A DNA stretch of 64,000 nucleotides from NCBI RefSeq assembly GCF_033807535.1, contig NZ_CP136856.1, positions 1,669,001-1,733,000 of the forward strand, given 5' to 3'. The position numbers and the translations under genes are program-made. Positions within the stretch are counted from its first letter, which is position 1; each line of letters opens with the position of its first letter. This DNA is from Oceanisphaera sp. IT1-181 (lineage in GTDB: Bacteria; Pseudomonadota; Gammaproteobacteria; Enterobacterales; Aeromonadaceae). This document shows positions 37,907 through 49,534 of the stretch, in pieces. The notes under the pieces are model-generated. The model was not told the origin of the DNA and searched no databases. It worked only from the letters and a program-made list of their open reading frames with translations.

Positions 37907-38521
37907 TTAAAACCACGGCGTAATCCGTACTGCGGGCAAGCTCAGACTGCCCGTTTCCGTCAACTGTGCTTGGCTGAGTTTAAGCTGCACTTTACCTGCT
38001 ACATGACCACCTGGCACAGCAGGGTTCAGTGTTAGCCCTTGTAACTCGGGGACAAAATACTTACCTGGCCAGCCAGCCATTTTTTGTAGCAAGCGATACA
38101 TATCATCCTCGATGGCGCGCAGTTCGCTCAAGTCTCTGTTACCGGCAGTCAGATTAGACTGGATCTGAATCGAGATATTACACTGTGTCTCTTCAACAAC
38201 TTCTAACACCACTTTGGCTTTATCTAAATCCAGCTCTTTATCTTCCGTTAAGGTAAATTGACCGTGAGGGAGCACAGTGACCTGCCCGCGGACCTCATCA
38301 TCCACACGAATAACACCGGATTCTATGGTGCACAGGCCTTGGCCGTCGGCGCGGCTTAAATAAAAGCCCAGCTCTGCCTGCTCAACCTTGGCTTTTTTCA
38401 CCTTGGCGAGGTACTTATAAAATCCGCTGTAATCAAGCTCTAAGGTTTGGGCTTGTAGCATGGGCGAACCAAAAGTGAGGGTCAGTACCGCACACCAGGC
38501 TAAAAGACGGGAAGTTTTCAT
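37907..38521 (-). CDS. Exported DUF2987-type protein
   Basis: The 204-residue protein has a signal peptide (LLAWCAVLTLTFGSPMLQAQ, probable cleavage after AQA-like residues). A beta-rich domain follows that looks like DUF2987, including YSGFYKYLAKVKKA near its start. No function is known for the family. Its start overlaps the upstream membrane-protein gene by four bases, so the two are coexpressed. The family name is from memory of the N-terminal pattern. Confidence 0.7.
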   Translation of the reverse strand: MKTSRLLAWCAVLTLTFGSPMLQAQTLELDYSGFYKYLAKVKKAKVEQAELGFYLSRADGQGLCTIESGVIRVDDEVRGQVTVLPHGQFTLTEDKELDLDKAKVVLEVVEETQCNISIQIQSNLTAGNRDLSELRAIEDDMYRLLQKMAGWPGKYFVPELQGLTLNPAVPGGHVAGKVQLKLSQAQLTETGSLSLPAVRITPWF

Positions 38522-39315
38522 GCTTCAAATTTATCCTTGCTGCTATTTAATGACGGTGGCTGTGCTGAGAGAACATCGCTATTAAGCCCTGCATCTTTAT
38601 TGTCCGTCTCACCTTCTACACCGCACACCTCACGATAGATGATGCCCTTCACCACCATAAACAGCGGCGCCACCCAAATCAGGGCTATGCCTAAGCTCAA
38701 AATCGCGACGATAAACATCAAGATAAAGAACACTTGAATCGCCAGCAGCTGCAGCCACTGACGACTAAACAGTTTAAGCGAGGTCATAATGGCTTGCAGT
38801 GGCGTAAAGCCTTTTTCCAGTATTAATGGAAAGGTAAACATTAAGGCCACGCTTAGCAGCAACATTGGCAGCATAGTTAATACCGCCGGCAAGCCCAGCA
38901 TCTGGATCACGGCCATTAGCGCAGCGCTTAATATTCCCATCAGTAGGCTGGCGGCGGCCAGCGGTACCAAGGAGCCAAAATAATTAAAAATCTGATTGGG
39001 TCGGATGGGTTTATCGACACTGCGAGCAATGCCCATCATATCCAGCGCCGCCGTCATGGGAGCCAGCCCCATGGAAACCAGCAAGCCTAACAAACTGAGT
39101 TGCCAAGAGGCCTCTTCTGGATTGGGGACCAAACGGGTCGACACTTGGCTGAGTACCAGCCAAAAGCCAGCCACGCCTAAGGCCGCCAAAATCAGGGGCA
39201 TCTTGGCACCATTAATGCGCGCCCAACCTTCTTTAAAAATAGCTTTGGGCTCCAACGTAAAGCCTTGTTGTAACGACTGCTGCAGTCGAGCAAAACGGGG
39301 TTCGTTCATCATCAT
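38518..39315 (-). CDS. Multi-pass inner membrane protein, unknown function
   Basis: The 265-residue protein has about six membrane helices after a ~30-residue cytosolic start (FTLEPKAIFKEGWARINGAK). The layout resembles the BPSS1780-type/DUF2189-like integral membrane proteins. There are no catalytic motifs. It is the first gene of a two-gene unit with the exported DUF2987-type protein. Confidence 0.75.
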   Translation of the reverse strand: MMMNEPRFARLQQSLQQGFTLEPKAIFKEGWARINGAKMPLILAALGVAGFWLVLSQVSTRLVPNPEEASWQLSLLGLLVSMGLAPMTAALDMMGIARSVDKPIRPNQIFNYFGSLVPLAAASLLMGILSAALMAVIQMLGLPAVLTMLPMLLLSVALMFTFPLILEKGFTPLQAIMTSLKLFSRQWLQLLAIQVFFILMFIVAILSLGIALIWVAPLFMVVKGIIYREVCGVEGETDNKDAGLNSDVLSAQPPSLNSSKDKFEA

Positions 39316-39545
39316 ATCTCTTACTTAAGATAGCGCCATTATACCCAAGGAAGCAGCGGATGGCTGCACACTCAAGTCATTATTAACACAAGGAAATTAA
39401 AAGCGGCGCTATACTGGCCATAAACAATAAATGTGCGCATCGCGGTTACAAAGATTCGCTTGGCTTTAGGCTGGGTACTGACTAGAATGCGCGCTCTTTT
39501 TTCTCCTAAAACGCAGTGCGTTTTCATCGAGGTGGTTAAGGGTAC

Positions 39546-40661
39546 ATGGTGGAACAATCTCTTCCTCTAGTCTCGTTGACGAGCATCAGTAAAACATTCG
39601 ACGGTAAAGCCATCATAGATAATTTGGACTTGTCCATTTATGACGGTGAATTCCTCACTATTTTAGGCCCCTCTGGCTGCGGAAAAACCACCGTATTACG
39701 CCTGATTGCCGGCTTAGAGCAAGCGGACATTGGCCGCATTAGCTTGGCCGGTCACGATATTACGGACGTGCCCGCCGAACACCGCAACGTCAATACGGTG
39801 TTTCAAAGCTATGCCCTGTTCCCGCATATGACGCTGTTTGAGAACGTGGCCTTTGGTCTGCGTATGCAAAAACTGCCTAACGCCGAGATCAAGCCGCGCG
39901 TCATAGAAGCCTTAACAATGGTGCAACTGGAGGCCATGAGCGATCGCTTTCCCCATCAGTTATCCGGAGGTCAGCAGCAACGTGTGGCCATCGCGCGGGC
40001 CGTGGTTAATCGGCCCAAAGTGTTATTGCTCGATGAATCATTAAGTGCGCTGGATTATAAGTTACGCAAACAAATGCAAAGTGAGCTGAAGCAATTGCAG
40101 CGCCGCTTAGGCATTACCTTTGTGTTTGTGACTCATGATCAAGAAGAAGCCTTGTCGATGTCGGACCGCATCTTGGTGATGCAAGCCGGAAAAATAGTAC
40201 AAGATGGCACCCCTCGGGAAATTTATGAGTCTCCGGCTAACCTGTTTGTGGCGCGCTTTATTGGTGAGATTAACGTGTTAGACGGTGTGTTGCTCACCCA
40301 AGCTCAAACTGCGGGCGCTTGGCATGCCAAGGTAGAAGGCCGTGATTGTATCGTACACAGCCCACTGGCTTTTAACGCCGGCGATAAAGTGTGCGTTTTG
40401 CTGCGCCCAGAAGATCTACGGATGAGCGTATGCAAAGCCGACGCTACAGATATTGCAACTGGCGTGGCCGGTCGCATCGTGGAGCGCTTATATAAAGGTG
40501 CCACGCTGGAGTCTCGCGTTGAGCTGAGCTCAGGCCAGCATATTTTAGTGTCGGAGTTTTTTGATGAAGACGACCCAGACTTTGATTATCGTCTTGGCGA
40601 GCAAGTAAACATTACTTGGGTAGACAGCTGGGAGGTGGTATTGCCTTATGAACAACACTGA
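39546..40661 (+). CDS. potA: Spermidine/putrescine ABC importer ATPase
   Basis: PotA powers polyamine uptake from the cytosolic face. In the 371-residue protein Walker A is GPSGCGKTT, the signature LSGGQQQR, Walker [13 protein letters not shown], and the switch VTHDQEEAL. The C-terminal TOBE domain ([10 protein letters not shown]) is a regulatory part. Serine replaces the proline more usual in the D-loop (DEPLSALD). It starts the potABCD operon and overlaps or abuts potB. Confidence 0.95.
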   Translation: MVEQSLPLVSLTSISKTFDGKAIIDNLDLSIYDGEFLTILGPSGCGKTTVLRLIAGLEQADIGRISLAGHDITDVPAEHRNVNTVFQSYALFPHMTLFENVAFGLRMQKLPNAEIKPRVIEALTMVQLEAMSDRFPHQLSGGQQQRVAIARAVVNRPKVLLLDESLSALDYKLRKQMQSELKQLQRRLGITFVFVTHDQEEALSMSDRILVMQAGKIVQDGTPREIYESPANLFVARFIGEINVLDGVLLTQAQTAGAWHAKVEGRDCIVHSPLAFNAGDKVCVLLRPEDLRMSVCKADATDIATGVAGRIVERLYKGATLESRVELSSGQHILVSEFFDEDDPDFDYRLGEQVNITWVDSWEVVLPYEQH

Positions 40662-40668
40662 GGCAAGC

Positions 40669-41571
40669 ATGTCAAAATCACCCCTCATCCACCGTCATTC
40701 CGCTCTCGCCCGTTTCAAAGCCAACGGCTTTCGGAATATGGCGGTGACTGTGATTGTGGGTTGGTTGCTGGTATTTGTGTTTTTACCCAACCTGATGATT
40801 ATCGCCACCAGCTTTATGACCCGCGATCACGCCAGTCTGGTGAGCTTGGTATTCAGCACAGACAGCTACCGGCGTTTGTTTGATCCCTTATACGCCCAAG
40901 TATTGGGTCATTCATTATTGATGGCAGGCATCGCCACCTGTTTGTGTTTAGTGATTGGCTACCCGTTTGCCTTTATTATCGCCAAGCTTCCCGCACGCTG
41001 GCGGCCGATACTGCTGTTTTTAGTGATAGTGCCCTTTTGGACGAACTCTTTGATCCGCACTTATGCACTCAAAATAGTACTGGGCACCAAAGGCCTATTA
41101 AATACCGCCTTGTTGAGCATGGGGTTAATTGAGCAGCCGCTGCGCATTATGTTTACCGAGATAGCCGTGATTATTGGTTTGGTTTATATCTTGTTGCCCT
41201 TTATGGTACTGCCTTTGTATTCGGCCATTGAAAAGCTCGATGGTCGTTTATTGGAAGCAGCTCGGGATTTAGGCGCTGGCGCCATGGCGCGGTTTTTTCG
41301 CATCATACTGCCGCTCACCTTACCCGGCATAGTGGCGGGTTGCTTGCTGGTATTTTTACCGGCGCTGGGGATGTTTTATATTTCTGATTTATTGGGCGGC
41401 GCAAAAAACTTGCTGATTGGTAACATCATTAAAACCCAGTTCCTTAATATTCGGGACTGGCCGTTTGGTGCGGCCACCAGCGTGACATTAACGCTACTGA
41501 TGGCGGGGTTGATGTATCTGTATTATCGCGCCACTAAATTGCTGCATAAGAAGGTAACGCTTGATGATTAA
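40669..41571 (+). CDS. potB: Spermidine/putrescine ABC permease PotB
   Basis: About six membrane helices in 300 residues, with the permease coupling loop EAARDLGAGAMARFFRIILPL. I chose the ATG at 40669, preceded by GAGG at a good distance. An ATG at 40648 would overlap potA and lacks a well-placed site. It forms the transmembrane pore with PotC. Confidence 0.94.
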   Translation: MSKSPLIHRHSALARFKANGFRNMAVTVIVGWLLVFVFLPNLMIIATSFMTRDHASLVSLVFSTDSYRRLFDPLYAQVLGHSLLMAGIATCLCLVIGYPFAFIIAKLPARWRPILLFLVIVPFWTNSLIRTYALKIVLGTKGLLNTALLSMGLIEQPLRIMFTEIAVIIGLVYILLPFMVLPLYSAIEKLDGRLLEAARDLGAGAMARFFRIILPLTLPGIVAGCLLVFLPALGMFYISDLLGGAKNLLIGNIIKTQFLNIRDWPFGAATSVTLTLLMAGLMYLYYRATKLLHKKVTLDD

Positions 41572-42334
41572 TTGGCTGAAAGGCAGCTTTTTATTATTGG
41601 TGTTTGCTTATCTGTATATTCCGATTGGAGTTTTGATTGCTAACGCCTTTAACCGCTCTAAGTTTGGCATTCGCTGGGAAGGCTTTACCCTAGAATGGTT
41701 TAGTCGCTTGGCCAATAACGCCAGTTTAATGGAAGCGGCGCGCCACTCGCTCACTATCGCCCTGCTCTCTGCATCGGCGGCTGCCTTAATTGGAACCTTG
41801 GCGGCGGTGGCGTTATATCGCTATCGTTTTCGCGGTAAAAAGTTTGTGGGCGGCATGTTGTTTGTGGTGTTGATGTCGCCAGACATAGTAATGGCCATTT
41901 CCTTGCTGGCATTGTTTGTTACCTTAGGAATAGCACTGGGCTTCTGGTCGTTATTATTTGCGCACATTACCTTTTGCTTGCCGTTTGTGGTGATCACAGT
42001 GTACTCACGCCTTAAAGGCTTTGATGTGCGTATGCTAGAAGCGGCCAAAGACTTAGGTGCCAGTGAAGCGGTGATTTTTCGACGCATCATTTTGCCTTTG
42101 GCCGCGCCTGCTATTGCTGCGGGCTGGTTATTAAGCTTTACTCTGTCGTTGGATGACGTAATAGTGAGCTCGTTTGTCACGGGCCCCAGTTATGAAGTGT
42201 TACCGTTAAAAATATATTCCATGGTCAAGGTCGGCGTGTCGCCAGAGGTTAACGCCTTAGCTACGCTTATGCTCGGCCTGTCGTTAGTGCTGGTAGTCGC
42301 TGCACAACTGCTATTAAGGAAAAAACATCAATGA
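41564..42334 (+). CDS. potC: Spermidine/putrescine ABC permease PotC
   Basis: A 256-residue permease with six helices and the coupling loop EAAKDLGASEAVIFRRIILPLAAP. The ATG at 41564 overlaps the potB stop by eight bases. Its own stop overlaps potD by four bases, so the operon is translationally coupled. Confidence 0.94.
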   Translation: MINWLKGSFLLLVFAYLYIPIGVLIANAFNRSKFGIRWEGFTLEWFSRLANNASLMEAARHSLTIALLSASAAALIGTLAAVALYRYRFRGKKFVGGMLFVVLMSPDIVMAISLLALFVTLGIALGFWSLLFAHITFCLPFVVITVYSRLKGFDVRMLEAAKDLGASEAVIFRRIILPLAAPAIAAGWLLSFTLSLDDVIVSSFVTGPSYEVLPLKIYSMVKVGVSPEVNALATLMLGLSLVLVVAAQLLLRKKHQ

Positions 42335-43407
42335 AATTAACTTTAGCTCCTCGGTCCTTAACTACATTAGTCCTACCGTTGACCATCGCCATGGCCGCCA
42401 GTTTTCCGTTGATGGCCCAGGCTCAAGAGCGCTTATCTGTGTATGCTTGGGCGGAATATTTACCCGATGAAGTCTTGCAGGCGTTTACCAAAGAAACCGG
42501 TATTAAGGTAGATTACGGCACCTTTGATTCTAACGAAGCCTTATATGCCAAATTAAAATTACTGCAAACCAGCAAAGCCAAAGAAAGTTACGATGTGATT
42601 TTTCCTTCTAGCTACATGGTGAGCAAGATGGCGCGCGAGGGCATGTTACAGCCGCTCGATAAAGCTCAGCTGCCAAATTTTGAGCAGTTAGATAACAGCA
42701 TGCTGAACAAGGATTTTGATGCTAATAATAAGTACAGCATGCCCTATGCGTTTGGCAGCACGGCCATTGCCATCAACCGCGATGATTTGCCCGATACCAA
42801 AATGACGTCTTGGCAAGACTTGTGGGATAAAAGCTGGAAAAATCAGTTGATGCTCACGGATGATATTCGTGAAAGCTTTCAAATGGCATTGTTAACGCTT
42901 GGGTTTTCCGCTAATAGTAAAGATCCCGCCGAGATCAAAGCGGCATACGAAAAACTTCAACCTCTGCAAGCCAACGTGCTGCTTTATAACTCGGATAATC
43001 CACGCCTGCCCTACGTGACTGGCGAAACGTCATTGGGTTTATTATGGAGTGATCAGGCGTATAAGACGCAGCAAGACGGCATAGCACTGGAATACGTGTA
43101 TCCTACTGAAGGCGCAATTTTTTGGGTCGACAGTGCTGTGATCCCGGCTAACGCAAAATCCGTGAGTGCTGCGCACCAGTTCTTAAACTTCTTGATGCGC
43201 CCAGAAGTGGCGGCTCAAGTGATCCAAGAGTTGGGTATTGCCGTGCCAAATCAAGGCGCTAAGCCGTTATTGCCAAAAGAGGTCGCCGAGAATCAAGTTT
43301 TGTTCCCGAGCGCTGAGCTCATTGAGCAAGGTCATTTTCAAGATGACTTAGGTGATGAGGTGCTGGCCATCTATGAAGATTACTGGGTAAAGCTGCGCTC
43401 TCAGTAA
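42331..43407 (+). CDS. potD: Polyamine periplasmic binding protein PotD
   Basis: The 358-residue protein has a signal peptide ending near MAQAQ. A type 2 periplasmic binding fold follows, with LSVYAWAEYLPDEVL, SYMVSKM, the SMPYAFGSTAIAIN strand and VDSAVIPANAKS. It delivers spermidine/putrescine to PotBC. A terminator follows directly. Confidence 0.95.
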   Translation: MKLTLAPRSLTTLVLPLTIAMAASFPLMAQAQERLSVYAWAEYLPDEVLQAFTKETGIKVDYGTFDSNEALYAKLKLLQTSKAKESYDVIFPSSYMVSKMAREGMLQPLDKAQLPNFEQLDNSMLNKDFDANNKYSMPYAFGSTAIAINRDDLPDTKMTSWQDLWDKSWKNQLMLTDDIRESFQMALLTLGFSANSKDPAEIKAAYEKLQPLQANVLLYNSDNPRLPYVTGETSLGLLWSDQAYKTQQDGIALEYVYPTEGAIFWVDSAVIPANAKSVSAAHQFLNFLMRPEVAAQVIQELGIAVPNQGAKPLLPKEVAENQVLFPSAELIEQGHFQDDLGDEVLAIYEDYWVKLRSQ

Positions 43408-43430
43408 GCGCCAAGCATAGCTGCTAAATC

Positions 43431-43457
43431 AAAAAGCCCGCGATTGCGGGCTTTTTG
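43431..43457 (+). terminator. Rho-independent terminator after potD
   Basis: AAAAAGCCCGC (43431-43441) pairs with GCGGGCTTTTT (43446-43456). It closes the pot operon. Confidence 0.92.
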
Positions 43458-43465
43458 TTAATCGA

Positions 43466-43513
43466 AAACCAAACCGGGCCGAAGTCCTCTTCGCCGAAGA
43501 GACGGGCCCCTAC
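43466..43513 (-). repeat. Dispersed palindromic repeat, copy 5 (core)
   Basis: Inverted relative to the island copy at 16060-16111 and almost identical to it over ~45 bases, with the core GAAGTCCTCTTCGCCGAAGAG. It lies between the pot terminator and the convergent cobB end. Confidence 0.75.
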
Positions 43514-43562
43514 CAAGACAGAGTAGACTCTTCTCCTCACGCCTCAGCCTTCTCTTCTCTTC

Positions 43563-44276
43563 TCACCTATTGTTAAGCAATTCTTCCACGTACTGCACCA
43601 CCTCAATCGTGGCCGGTCCGTATCTGTGTTCGGCAAAGTGTGTTTTGCCTTGGCTGGGCTCTAAATTAATTTCTATGGTGTGGGCATTATGCATACTGGC
43701 TTCGTGAACTAAGCCGGCCGCCGGATAGACATTGCCCGAGGTACCAATGGAGACAAATAAGCTGGCTTCGCTTATGGCGTGATAAATCCTATCCAACAAT
43801 AAGGGCATCTCACCAAACCACACGATATGCGGCCGTAAAGGCTCGGGAAACTGGCAACATTGACAGAGGTCGCTGTCATGTAACGCACCGGGCCAGTCCA
43901 CAGTTTGATTACTATGAGGACAGCGCGCTTTTAACAATTCGCCGTGCATATGCAGCACATTTTTACTGCCAGCCCGCTCATGCAAGTCATCAATATTTTG
44001 CGTGACCAGCGTGACGGTACCGGGCCACTCGGCTTCGAGTTTCGCCAATGCAAGATGCGCCGCGTTTGGGCTCACGGTATGCAACAGCTCACGGCGTTCA
44101 TTATAAAATTTATGCACTAATTTAGGATCGCGCGCGTACCCTTCTGGGGTCGCCACATCTTCAATGCGATGCTCTTCCCATAAGCCATCACTGGCTCTAA
44201 ATGTTTTAATTCCTGACTCGGCCGAGATACCTGCACCGGTGAGGATCACTATATTACCTTTGCGCACAGGCCGCAT
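43563..44276 (-). CDS. cobB: Sir2-family NAD-dependent protein deacylase
   Basis: CobB removes acetyl or succinyl groups from lysine with NAD. In the 237-residue protein [14 protein letters not shown] binds [15 protein letters not shown] and HMHGE include the catalytic His, and [13 protein letters not shown] and [12 protein letters not shown] follow. [16 protein letters not shown] holds the Tyr-x-x-Arg pair of desuccinylases. The zinc region keeps CPH and LCQCC, as in E. coli CobB. The gene is monocistronic. Confidence 0.95.
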   Translation of the reverse strand: MRPVRKGNIVILTGAGISAESGIKTFRASDGLWEEHRIEDVATPEGYARDPKLVHKFYNERRELLHTVSPNAAHLALAKLEAEWPGTVTLVTQNIDDLHERAGSKNVLHMHGELLKARCPHSNQTVDWPGALHDSDLCQCCQFPEPLRPHIVWFGEMPLLLDRIYHAISEASLFVSIGTSGNVYPAAGLVHEASMHNAHTIEINLEPSQGKTHFAEHRYGPATIEVVQYVEELLNNR

Positions 44277-44458
44277 ACCTCTTGTTTTATAAGCGTATAT
44301 TTAACTAACAGGCTAACAGTAAGCCACAGTACAAGCCAATACGCCCTTAGTCTTACCTAGGCAAAGTCGTACGTTATTCGTCGTACGCTGTACGTAAAAG
44401 ATAAGCGGTGTTTCTCGTAAAGCGTACCGCGTTTAACGTATAGCATTTTGTTTGGCCA

Positions 44459-44486
44459 ATAAAAAGCCAGGCACTGGGCCTGGCTT
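44459..44486 (-). terminator. Rho-independent terminator after ihfA
   Basis: On the minus strand AAGCCAGGCC pairs with GCCTGGCTT, followed by a T-run (complement of 44459-44465). It ends the pheST-ihfA transcript. Confidence 0.88.
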
Positions 44487-44490
44487 GGGG

Positions 44491-44808
44491 TTATTTATCG
44501 GCTGACTCGGATGCGTTCGGCGGCTCGATATTTTCTACTCTCGCTTTTAGCTTTTGCCCTGGTCTGAAGGTCACCACTCGGCGTGCCGAGATGGGGATAT
44601 CTTCACCGGTCTTTGGATTACGCCCCGGCCGTTCGCCTTTATTGCGTAATTCAAAGTTACCGAAACCAGAAATTTTAACCTGTTCACCTTGCTCAAGAGC
44701 GAGACGTATTTCTTCAAAGAAGGCTTCCACCATCTCTTTGGCATCTCGCTTAGATAAACCTAAATCGGTAAACAGGTGCTCAGCTAAGTCGGCTTTTGTT
44801 AAGGCCAT
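44491..44808 (-). CDS. ihfA: Integration host factor alpha subunit
   Basis: IHF is a sequence-specific DNA-bending heterodimer. The 105-residue protein has the signature [40 protein letters not shown] region (LeuGly-rich arm with the intercalating Pro), and an N-terminal [13 protein letters not shown]. Its start lies one base after the pheT stop. The gene order matches E. coli. IHF is also a common helper in site-specific recombination. Confidence 0.96.
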   Translation of the reverse strand: MALTKADLAEHLFTDLGLSKRDAKEMVEAFFEEIRLALEQGEQVKISGFGNFELRNKGERPGRNPKTGEDIPISARRVVTFRPGQKLKARVENIEPPNASESADK

Positions 44809-44809
44809 A

Positions 44810-47197
44810 TTAATCCCTCAAGGATGCACTAAACTCATCCGAAAGTGCCGTTACAATACGTGCCACCGTATCGGCAATTTCTTTTTCTTCCAAGGTGCGA
44901 TGGGTATCTTGCAACACCAAGCTCAGCGCTAAGCTTTTCTTGCCATCACTGATGCCAGCACCTTGGTATACATCAAACAAGTTTAATCCAACCAATTGAT
45001 TTCCGCCAACTTTCCTAACTAAATCAAGGATGTCGCCCGCTGCTACTTGATTATCTACCACCAAAGCAAGGTCGCGACGGTTAGCAGGAAAGCGCGAAAT
45101 ATCGGCGGCTAAAGGTACATGGCGTTGAGTAATAGCGCTGAGCTCTACTTCAAACACATAAGCCTGAGACTTAAGGCCTAACTTTTTCAGTAAGCTCGGG
45201 TGCACGGCGCCAATCAAGCCCACTTGCTGACCTTGATAAAGCACGGCGGCCGACTGACCTGGGTGCAGGGCAGTAATGTCGGTACGCGCAAAACTAAAGT
45301 CCAGCTCATGGCCGCTTAACGCCAATAGCGTCTCAAGATCGCCCTTCATATCAAAGAAATCGCTGCCCTTCTCTACCATGTCCCAATGCTCTGCAGACAC
45401 TGTGCCCAGCAGTAAACCGGCAAGTTTTGGCGTTTGCTGCACGCCATTTTCGGCGTTTGCGTCAGGCACAAAGGTTAAGCCCTGTTCAAATAAGCGCAGG
45501 CGTGGCTGCTGACGGTTTTGGTTGTACACCGCCGCTTGAATCAGACCTGGCCATAACGACACACGCATTTCTGACATGTCGGCGGAAATCGGGTTCGGCA
45601 ATACCATGGTCTTAGCATCGGGGAACAGCAATTGCTGTTGGGTCGGATCCACGAAGCTATAAGTAATGGCTTCTTGGTAACCTAAATCCACTAGTGCATC
45701 TTTTAAACGATTCAGCGGAAGCTTAGCTTCGCGATGCGAAGACATGGTTAGGCCAGCAATCGGGGCTTGATTGGGAATATTGTTGTAGCCATAAACTCGG
45801 GCCACTTCTTCCACTAAGTCTTCTTCGATACTGATATCAAAGCGATAGCTCGGCACTACGGCCAGCCAACCCTCGGCTGTTTTAGTGACGGTTAACCCTA
45901 AGCGGGTCAGCATATCAGTCACTTGATCCGCATCTATATCGATGCCAATAGTGCGATTAAGCTTGGTATGGCGCAAAGTTACTGTATTGGCAGTCGGCAA
46001 GTCTTGCTCGGACAAAGCTTCAACGATGGGGCCCGCTTCGCCGCCACAAATCTCCAGCAATAAGGCAGTGGCGCGCTGCATGACTTTATGTTGCAGCTGA
46101 TAATCCACGCCACGTTCAAAACGATGAGACGAATCCGTGTGCAAGCCATAACTGCGCGCACGGCCGGTAATGGCCAGCGGACTAAAGAAGGCACACTCTA
46201 ACAATACGTCTTTGGTGGTGTCCGTCACGCCTGTGACTTTGCCACCAAAAATACCCGCCATGGCAATGGCTCGCTCTTGGTCGGCAATCACTAAAGTGTC
46301 GCTGTTTAAGCTCACTTCATTACCATCTAGGAGTGTGAGCTTTTCGTCTTGCTCGGCTAAGCGCACATTAATGGCGCCATTGAGCGTGGCAAGGTCGAAG
46401 GCATGCATGGGTTGGCCCCATTCGATCAGCACGAAGTTGGTTACATCAACCACGGGATCAATAGAGCGTATACCACTGCGGCGCAGCTTTTCTTGCATCC
46501 ATAACGGCGTAGCTGCCTTTACATCAATATTCTTAACCACGCGCGCCAAATAACGCGGGCACGCATCAGGAGCATTTAAGCTCACTGCCACTTGGTCGTC
46601 GATACTGGCGGGCACGTCAGCAATCTCAGGCCAATTAACGGTGGCTTGCTTGAGTACGCCCACTTCACGCGCCACACCGGCCATGCTTAAGCAGTCGGCG
46701 CGGTTTGGCGTGAGGTCAATTTCTACAATACTGTCGTCGAGCTTTAAATACTCACGCACGCAGTCGCCAATCGGCGCATCGGCAGGCAGTTCAATAATGC
46801 CGCTCGAGTCTAAATCTATGCCAATTTCGCTGTAGGAGCAGAGCATGCCGTGGGATGCCTGGCCGCGTAGTTTGGCTTTTTTAATCTTAAAATCACCGGG
46901 CAACACGGCGCCGACTACGGCCACCGCAACTTTTAAACCGGTGCGACAATTTGGCGCGCCGCAGACGATATCGAGTAGCTCATCCCCACCCACGTTAACC
47001 TTGGTGACTTGCAGTTTGTCTGCATCGGGATGTGGGCCGCACTCCACCACTTCACCCACGACCACTTGATTAAAGTCACCGGCTACCGGTTCAATGCCGT
47101 CTACCTCTAGGCCTGCCATGGTAATAAGCTCGGCAAGCGCTGCTGTGCTAAGACCAGTGTTTACCCACTCGTCCAGCCATGATGTTGAAAATTTCAT
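44810..47197 (-). CDS. pheT: Phenylalanine-tRNA ligase beta subunit
   Basis: The 795-residue subunit has the N-terminal tRNA-binding OB-like domain ([17 protein letters not shown]), B3/B4 editing domain, B5 with the class II-like core, and the C-terminal FDX-ACB anticodon-binding domain ([13 protein letters not shown]). It works as an (alpha-beta)2 enzyme with PheS, encoded just upstream. The length is normal. Confidence 0.97.
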   Translation of the reverse strand: MKFSTSWLDEWVNTGLSTAALAELITMAGLEVDGIEPVAGDFNQVVVGEVVECGPHPDADKLQVTKVNVGGDELLDIVCGAPNCRTGLKVAVAVVGAVLPGDFKIKKAKLRGQASHGMLCSYSEIGIDLDSSGIIELPADAPIGDCVREYLKLDDSIVEIDLTPNRADCLSMAGVAREVGVLKQATVNWPEIADVPASIDDQVAVSLNAPDACPRYLARVVKNIDVKAATPLWMQEKLRRSGIRSIDPVVDVTNFVLIEWGQPMHAFDLATLNGAINVRLAEQDEKLTLLDGNEVSLNSDTLVIADQERAIAMAGIFGGKVTGVTDTTKDVLLECAFFSPLAITGRARSYGLHTDSSHRFERGVDYQLQHKVMQRATALLLEICGGEAGPIVEALSEQDLPTANTVTLRHTKLNRTIGIDIDADQVTDMLTRLGLTVTKTAEGWLAVVPSYRFDISIEEDLVEEVARVYGYNNIPNQAPIAGLTMSSHREAKLPLNRLKDALVDLGYQEAITYSFVDPTQQQLLFPDAKTMVLPNPISADMSEMRVSLWPGLIQAAVYNQNRQQPRLRLFEQGLTFVPDANAENGVQQTPKLAGLLLGTVSAEHWDMVEKGSDFFDMKGDLETLLALSGHELDFSFARTDITALHPGQSAAVLYQGQQVGLIGAVHPSLLKKLGLKSQAYVFEVELSAITQRHVPLAADISRFPANRRDLALVVDNQVAAGDILDLVRKVGGNQLVGLNLFDVYQGAGISDGKKSLALSLVLQDTHRTLEEKEIADTVARIVTALSDEFSASLRD

Positions 47198-47212
47198 TTT
47201 TGCTCCAGCTGC

Positions 47213-48277
<1,065 letters not shown>

Positions 48278-48304
48278 CTACCGTATAACTTAAATCCACG
48301 CAAC

Positions 48305-48334
48305 AAAAAAGGAGGCCGAGGCCTCCTTTTTTAA
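48305..48334 (-). terminator. Terminator between rplT and pheS
   Basis: GGAGGCC and GGCCTCC form a hairpin with A/T runs on both sides. It lies 18 bases after the rplT stop. In E. coli an attenuator lies in this interval. Confidence 0.85.
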
Positions 48335-48351
48335 TTTATCGACTTAACGAC

Positions 48352-48711
48352 TTATGCTGCCAACGCTTCTTTTGCTTTGCTAACCAAAGCGGTGAAGGTG
48401 GTTTTGTCGTGTACGGCGATATCAGCCAAGATCTTACGGTCGATTTCAACAGAGGCTTTTTTCAAACCATTGATGAAGCGGCTGTATGAAAGACCGTTCT
48501 GACGGCTTGCAGCGTTAATACGCGCAATCCACAGCTGACGGAACTGACGTTTTTTCTGACGACGGTCACGATATGCATATTGACCGGCTTTAGTTACTGC
48601 TTGAACCGCTACGCGATATACGCGTGAACGAGCGCCGTAATAACCTTTAGCTTGCTTTAGTACTTTTTTATGACGCGCGCGAGCGGTCACACCACGTTTA
48701 ACTCTTGCCAT
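48352..48711 (-). CDS. rplT: Ribosomal protein L20
   Basis: The 119-residue protein has the [19 protein letters not shown] start and the [20 protein letters not shown] core of L20. It assembles early on 23S rRNA and, in relatives, represses its own operon by binding the rpmI leader. It lies 14 bases after rpmI. Confidence 0.98.
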   Translation of the reverse strand: MARVKRGVTARARHKKVLKQAKGYYGARSRVYRVAVQAVTKAGQYAYRDRRQKKRQFRQLWIARINAASRQNGLSYSRFINGLKKASVEIDRKILADIAVHDKTTFTALVSKAKEALAA

Positions 48712-48725
48712 TTTTTATAATCCTC

Positions 48726-48920
48726 TTAAGCGTAGGGCAACATTGATTGAACTTGTGCAACGTCAGACGCAGCAACTAAGTTAGTACCGCGCAAATGACG
48801 CTTACGCTTGGTGCTCTTCTTCGTGAGGATATGGCTGGTGTGTGATTGTTTACACTTAAAACCATTCGCGGTTTTCTTAAAGCGCTTTGCAGCACCTTTG
48901 TTGGACTTCATTTTCGGCAT
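48726..48920 (-). CDS. rpmI: Ribosomal protein L35
   Basis: The 64-residue basic protein has [15 protein letters not shown] and [11 protein letters not shown], both typical of L35. It is encoded between infC and rplT, as usual. Confidence 0.97.
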   Translation of the reverse strand: MPKMKSNKGAAKRFKKTANGFKCKQSHTSHILTKKSTKRKRHLRGTNLVAASDVAQVQSMLPYA

Positions 48921-48995
48921 TGTAACTCCGCATTGTTAATAACAACAAACAGTCAAGGTGAGCTGGATAACAATTACCCAGCTACTTGTAAAACC

Positions 48996-49529
48996 TTACT
49001 GTTTTTTCTTTGGGGCTAGCACCATGACTGCTTGGCGACCTTCCATTTTCGGGAATGCCTCCACTACGGCTAATTCTTCTAAGTCCGCTTTAATGCGGTT
49101 TAGCAAATCAAACCCTAGGTCTTGGTGCGCCATCTCACGACCGCGGAACCGCAGTGTGATCTTGGCTTTGTTGCCCTCTTCTAAAAAGCGAACCAGGTTG
49201 CGTAGCTTTACCTGGTAATCGCCATCATCAGTGCCAGGACGGAACTTCATTTCCTTAACCTGAACCTGCTTCTGTTTCTTCTTCTGTTCTTTAGTCGCCT
49301 TGCTCTTCTCGTAGAGGAACTTCCCGTAGTCCATTAAGCGACACACGGGTGGCTCGGCATTGGGACTGATCTCAACTAGATCAACACCTGCAGTGGTAGA
49401 AATTTCTAATGCCTCTGCAATGGTGACCACGCCCATAGGCTCGCCTTCCAGGCCGACTAAGCGAACTTCTGGTAGTCGGATCTCTTCATTCAGTCGATTG
49501 CGAGGAGCTGGTTTGCTCCCTCTTTTAAT
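48996..49529 (-). CDS. infC: Translation initiation factor IF-3 (ATT start)
   Basis: IF-3 checks start codons and keeps ribosomal subunits apart. The first in-frame ATG (49436) would lose 31 conserved residues. Reading from the ATT at 49529 gives [23 protein letters not shown], the normal N-terminus, and a 177-residue protein. AUU starts in infC are a known autocontrol device, because IF-3 rejects them when abundant. [18 protein letters not shown] and [13 protein letters not shown] mark the C-domain. thrS ends six bases upstream. Confidence 0.93.
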   Translation of the reverse strand: MKRGSKPAPRNRLNEEIRLPEVRLVGLEGEPMGVVTIAEALEISTTAGVDLVEISPNAEPPVCRLMDYGKFLYEKSKATKEQKKKQKQVQVKEMKFRPGTDDGDYQVKLRNLVRFLEEGNKAKITLRFRGREMAHQDLGFDLLNRIKADLEELAVVEAFPKMEGRQAVMVLAPKKKQ

Positions 49530-49534
49530 GCCTT

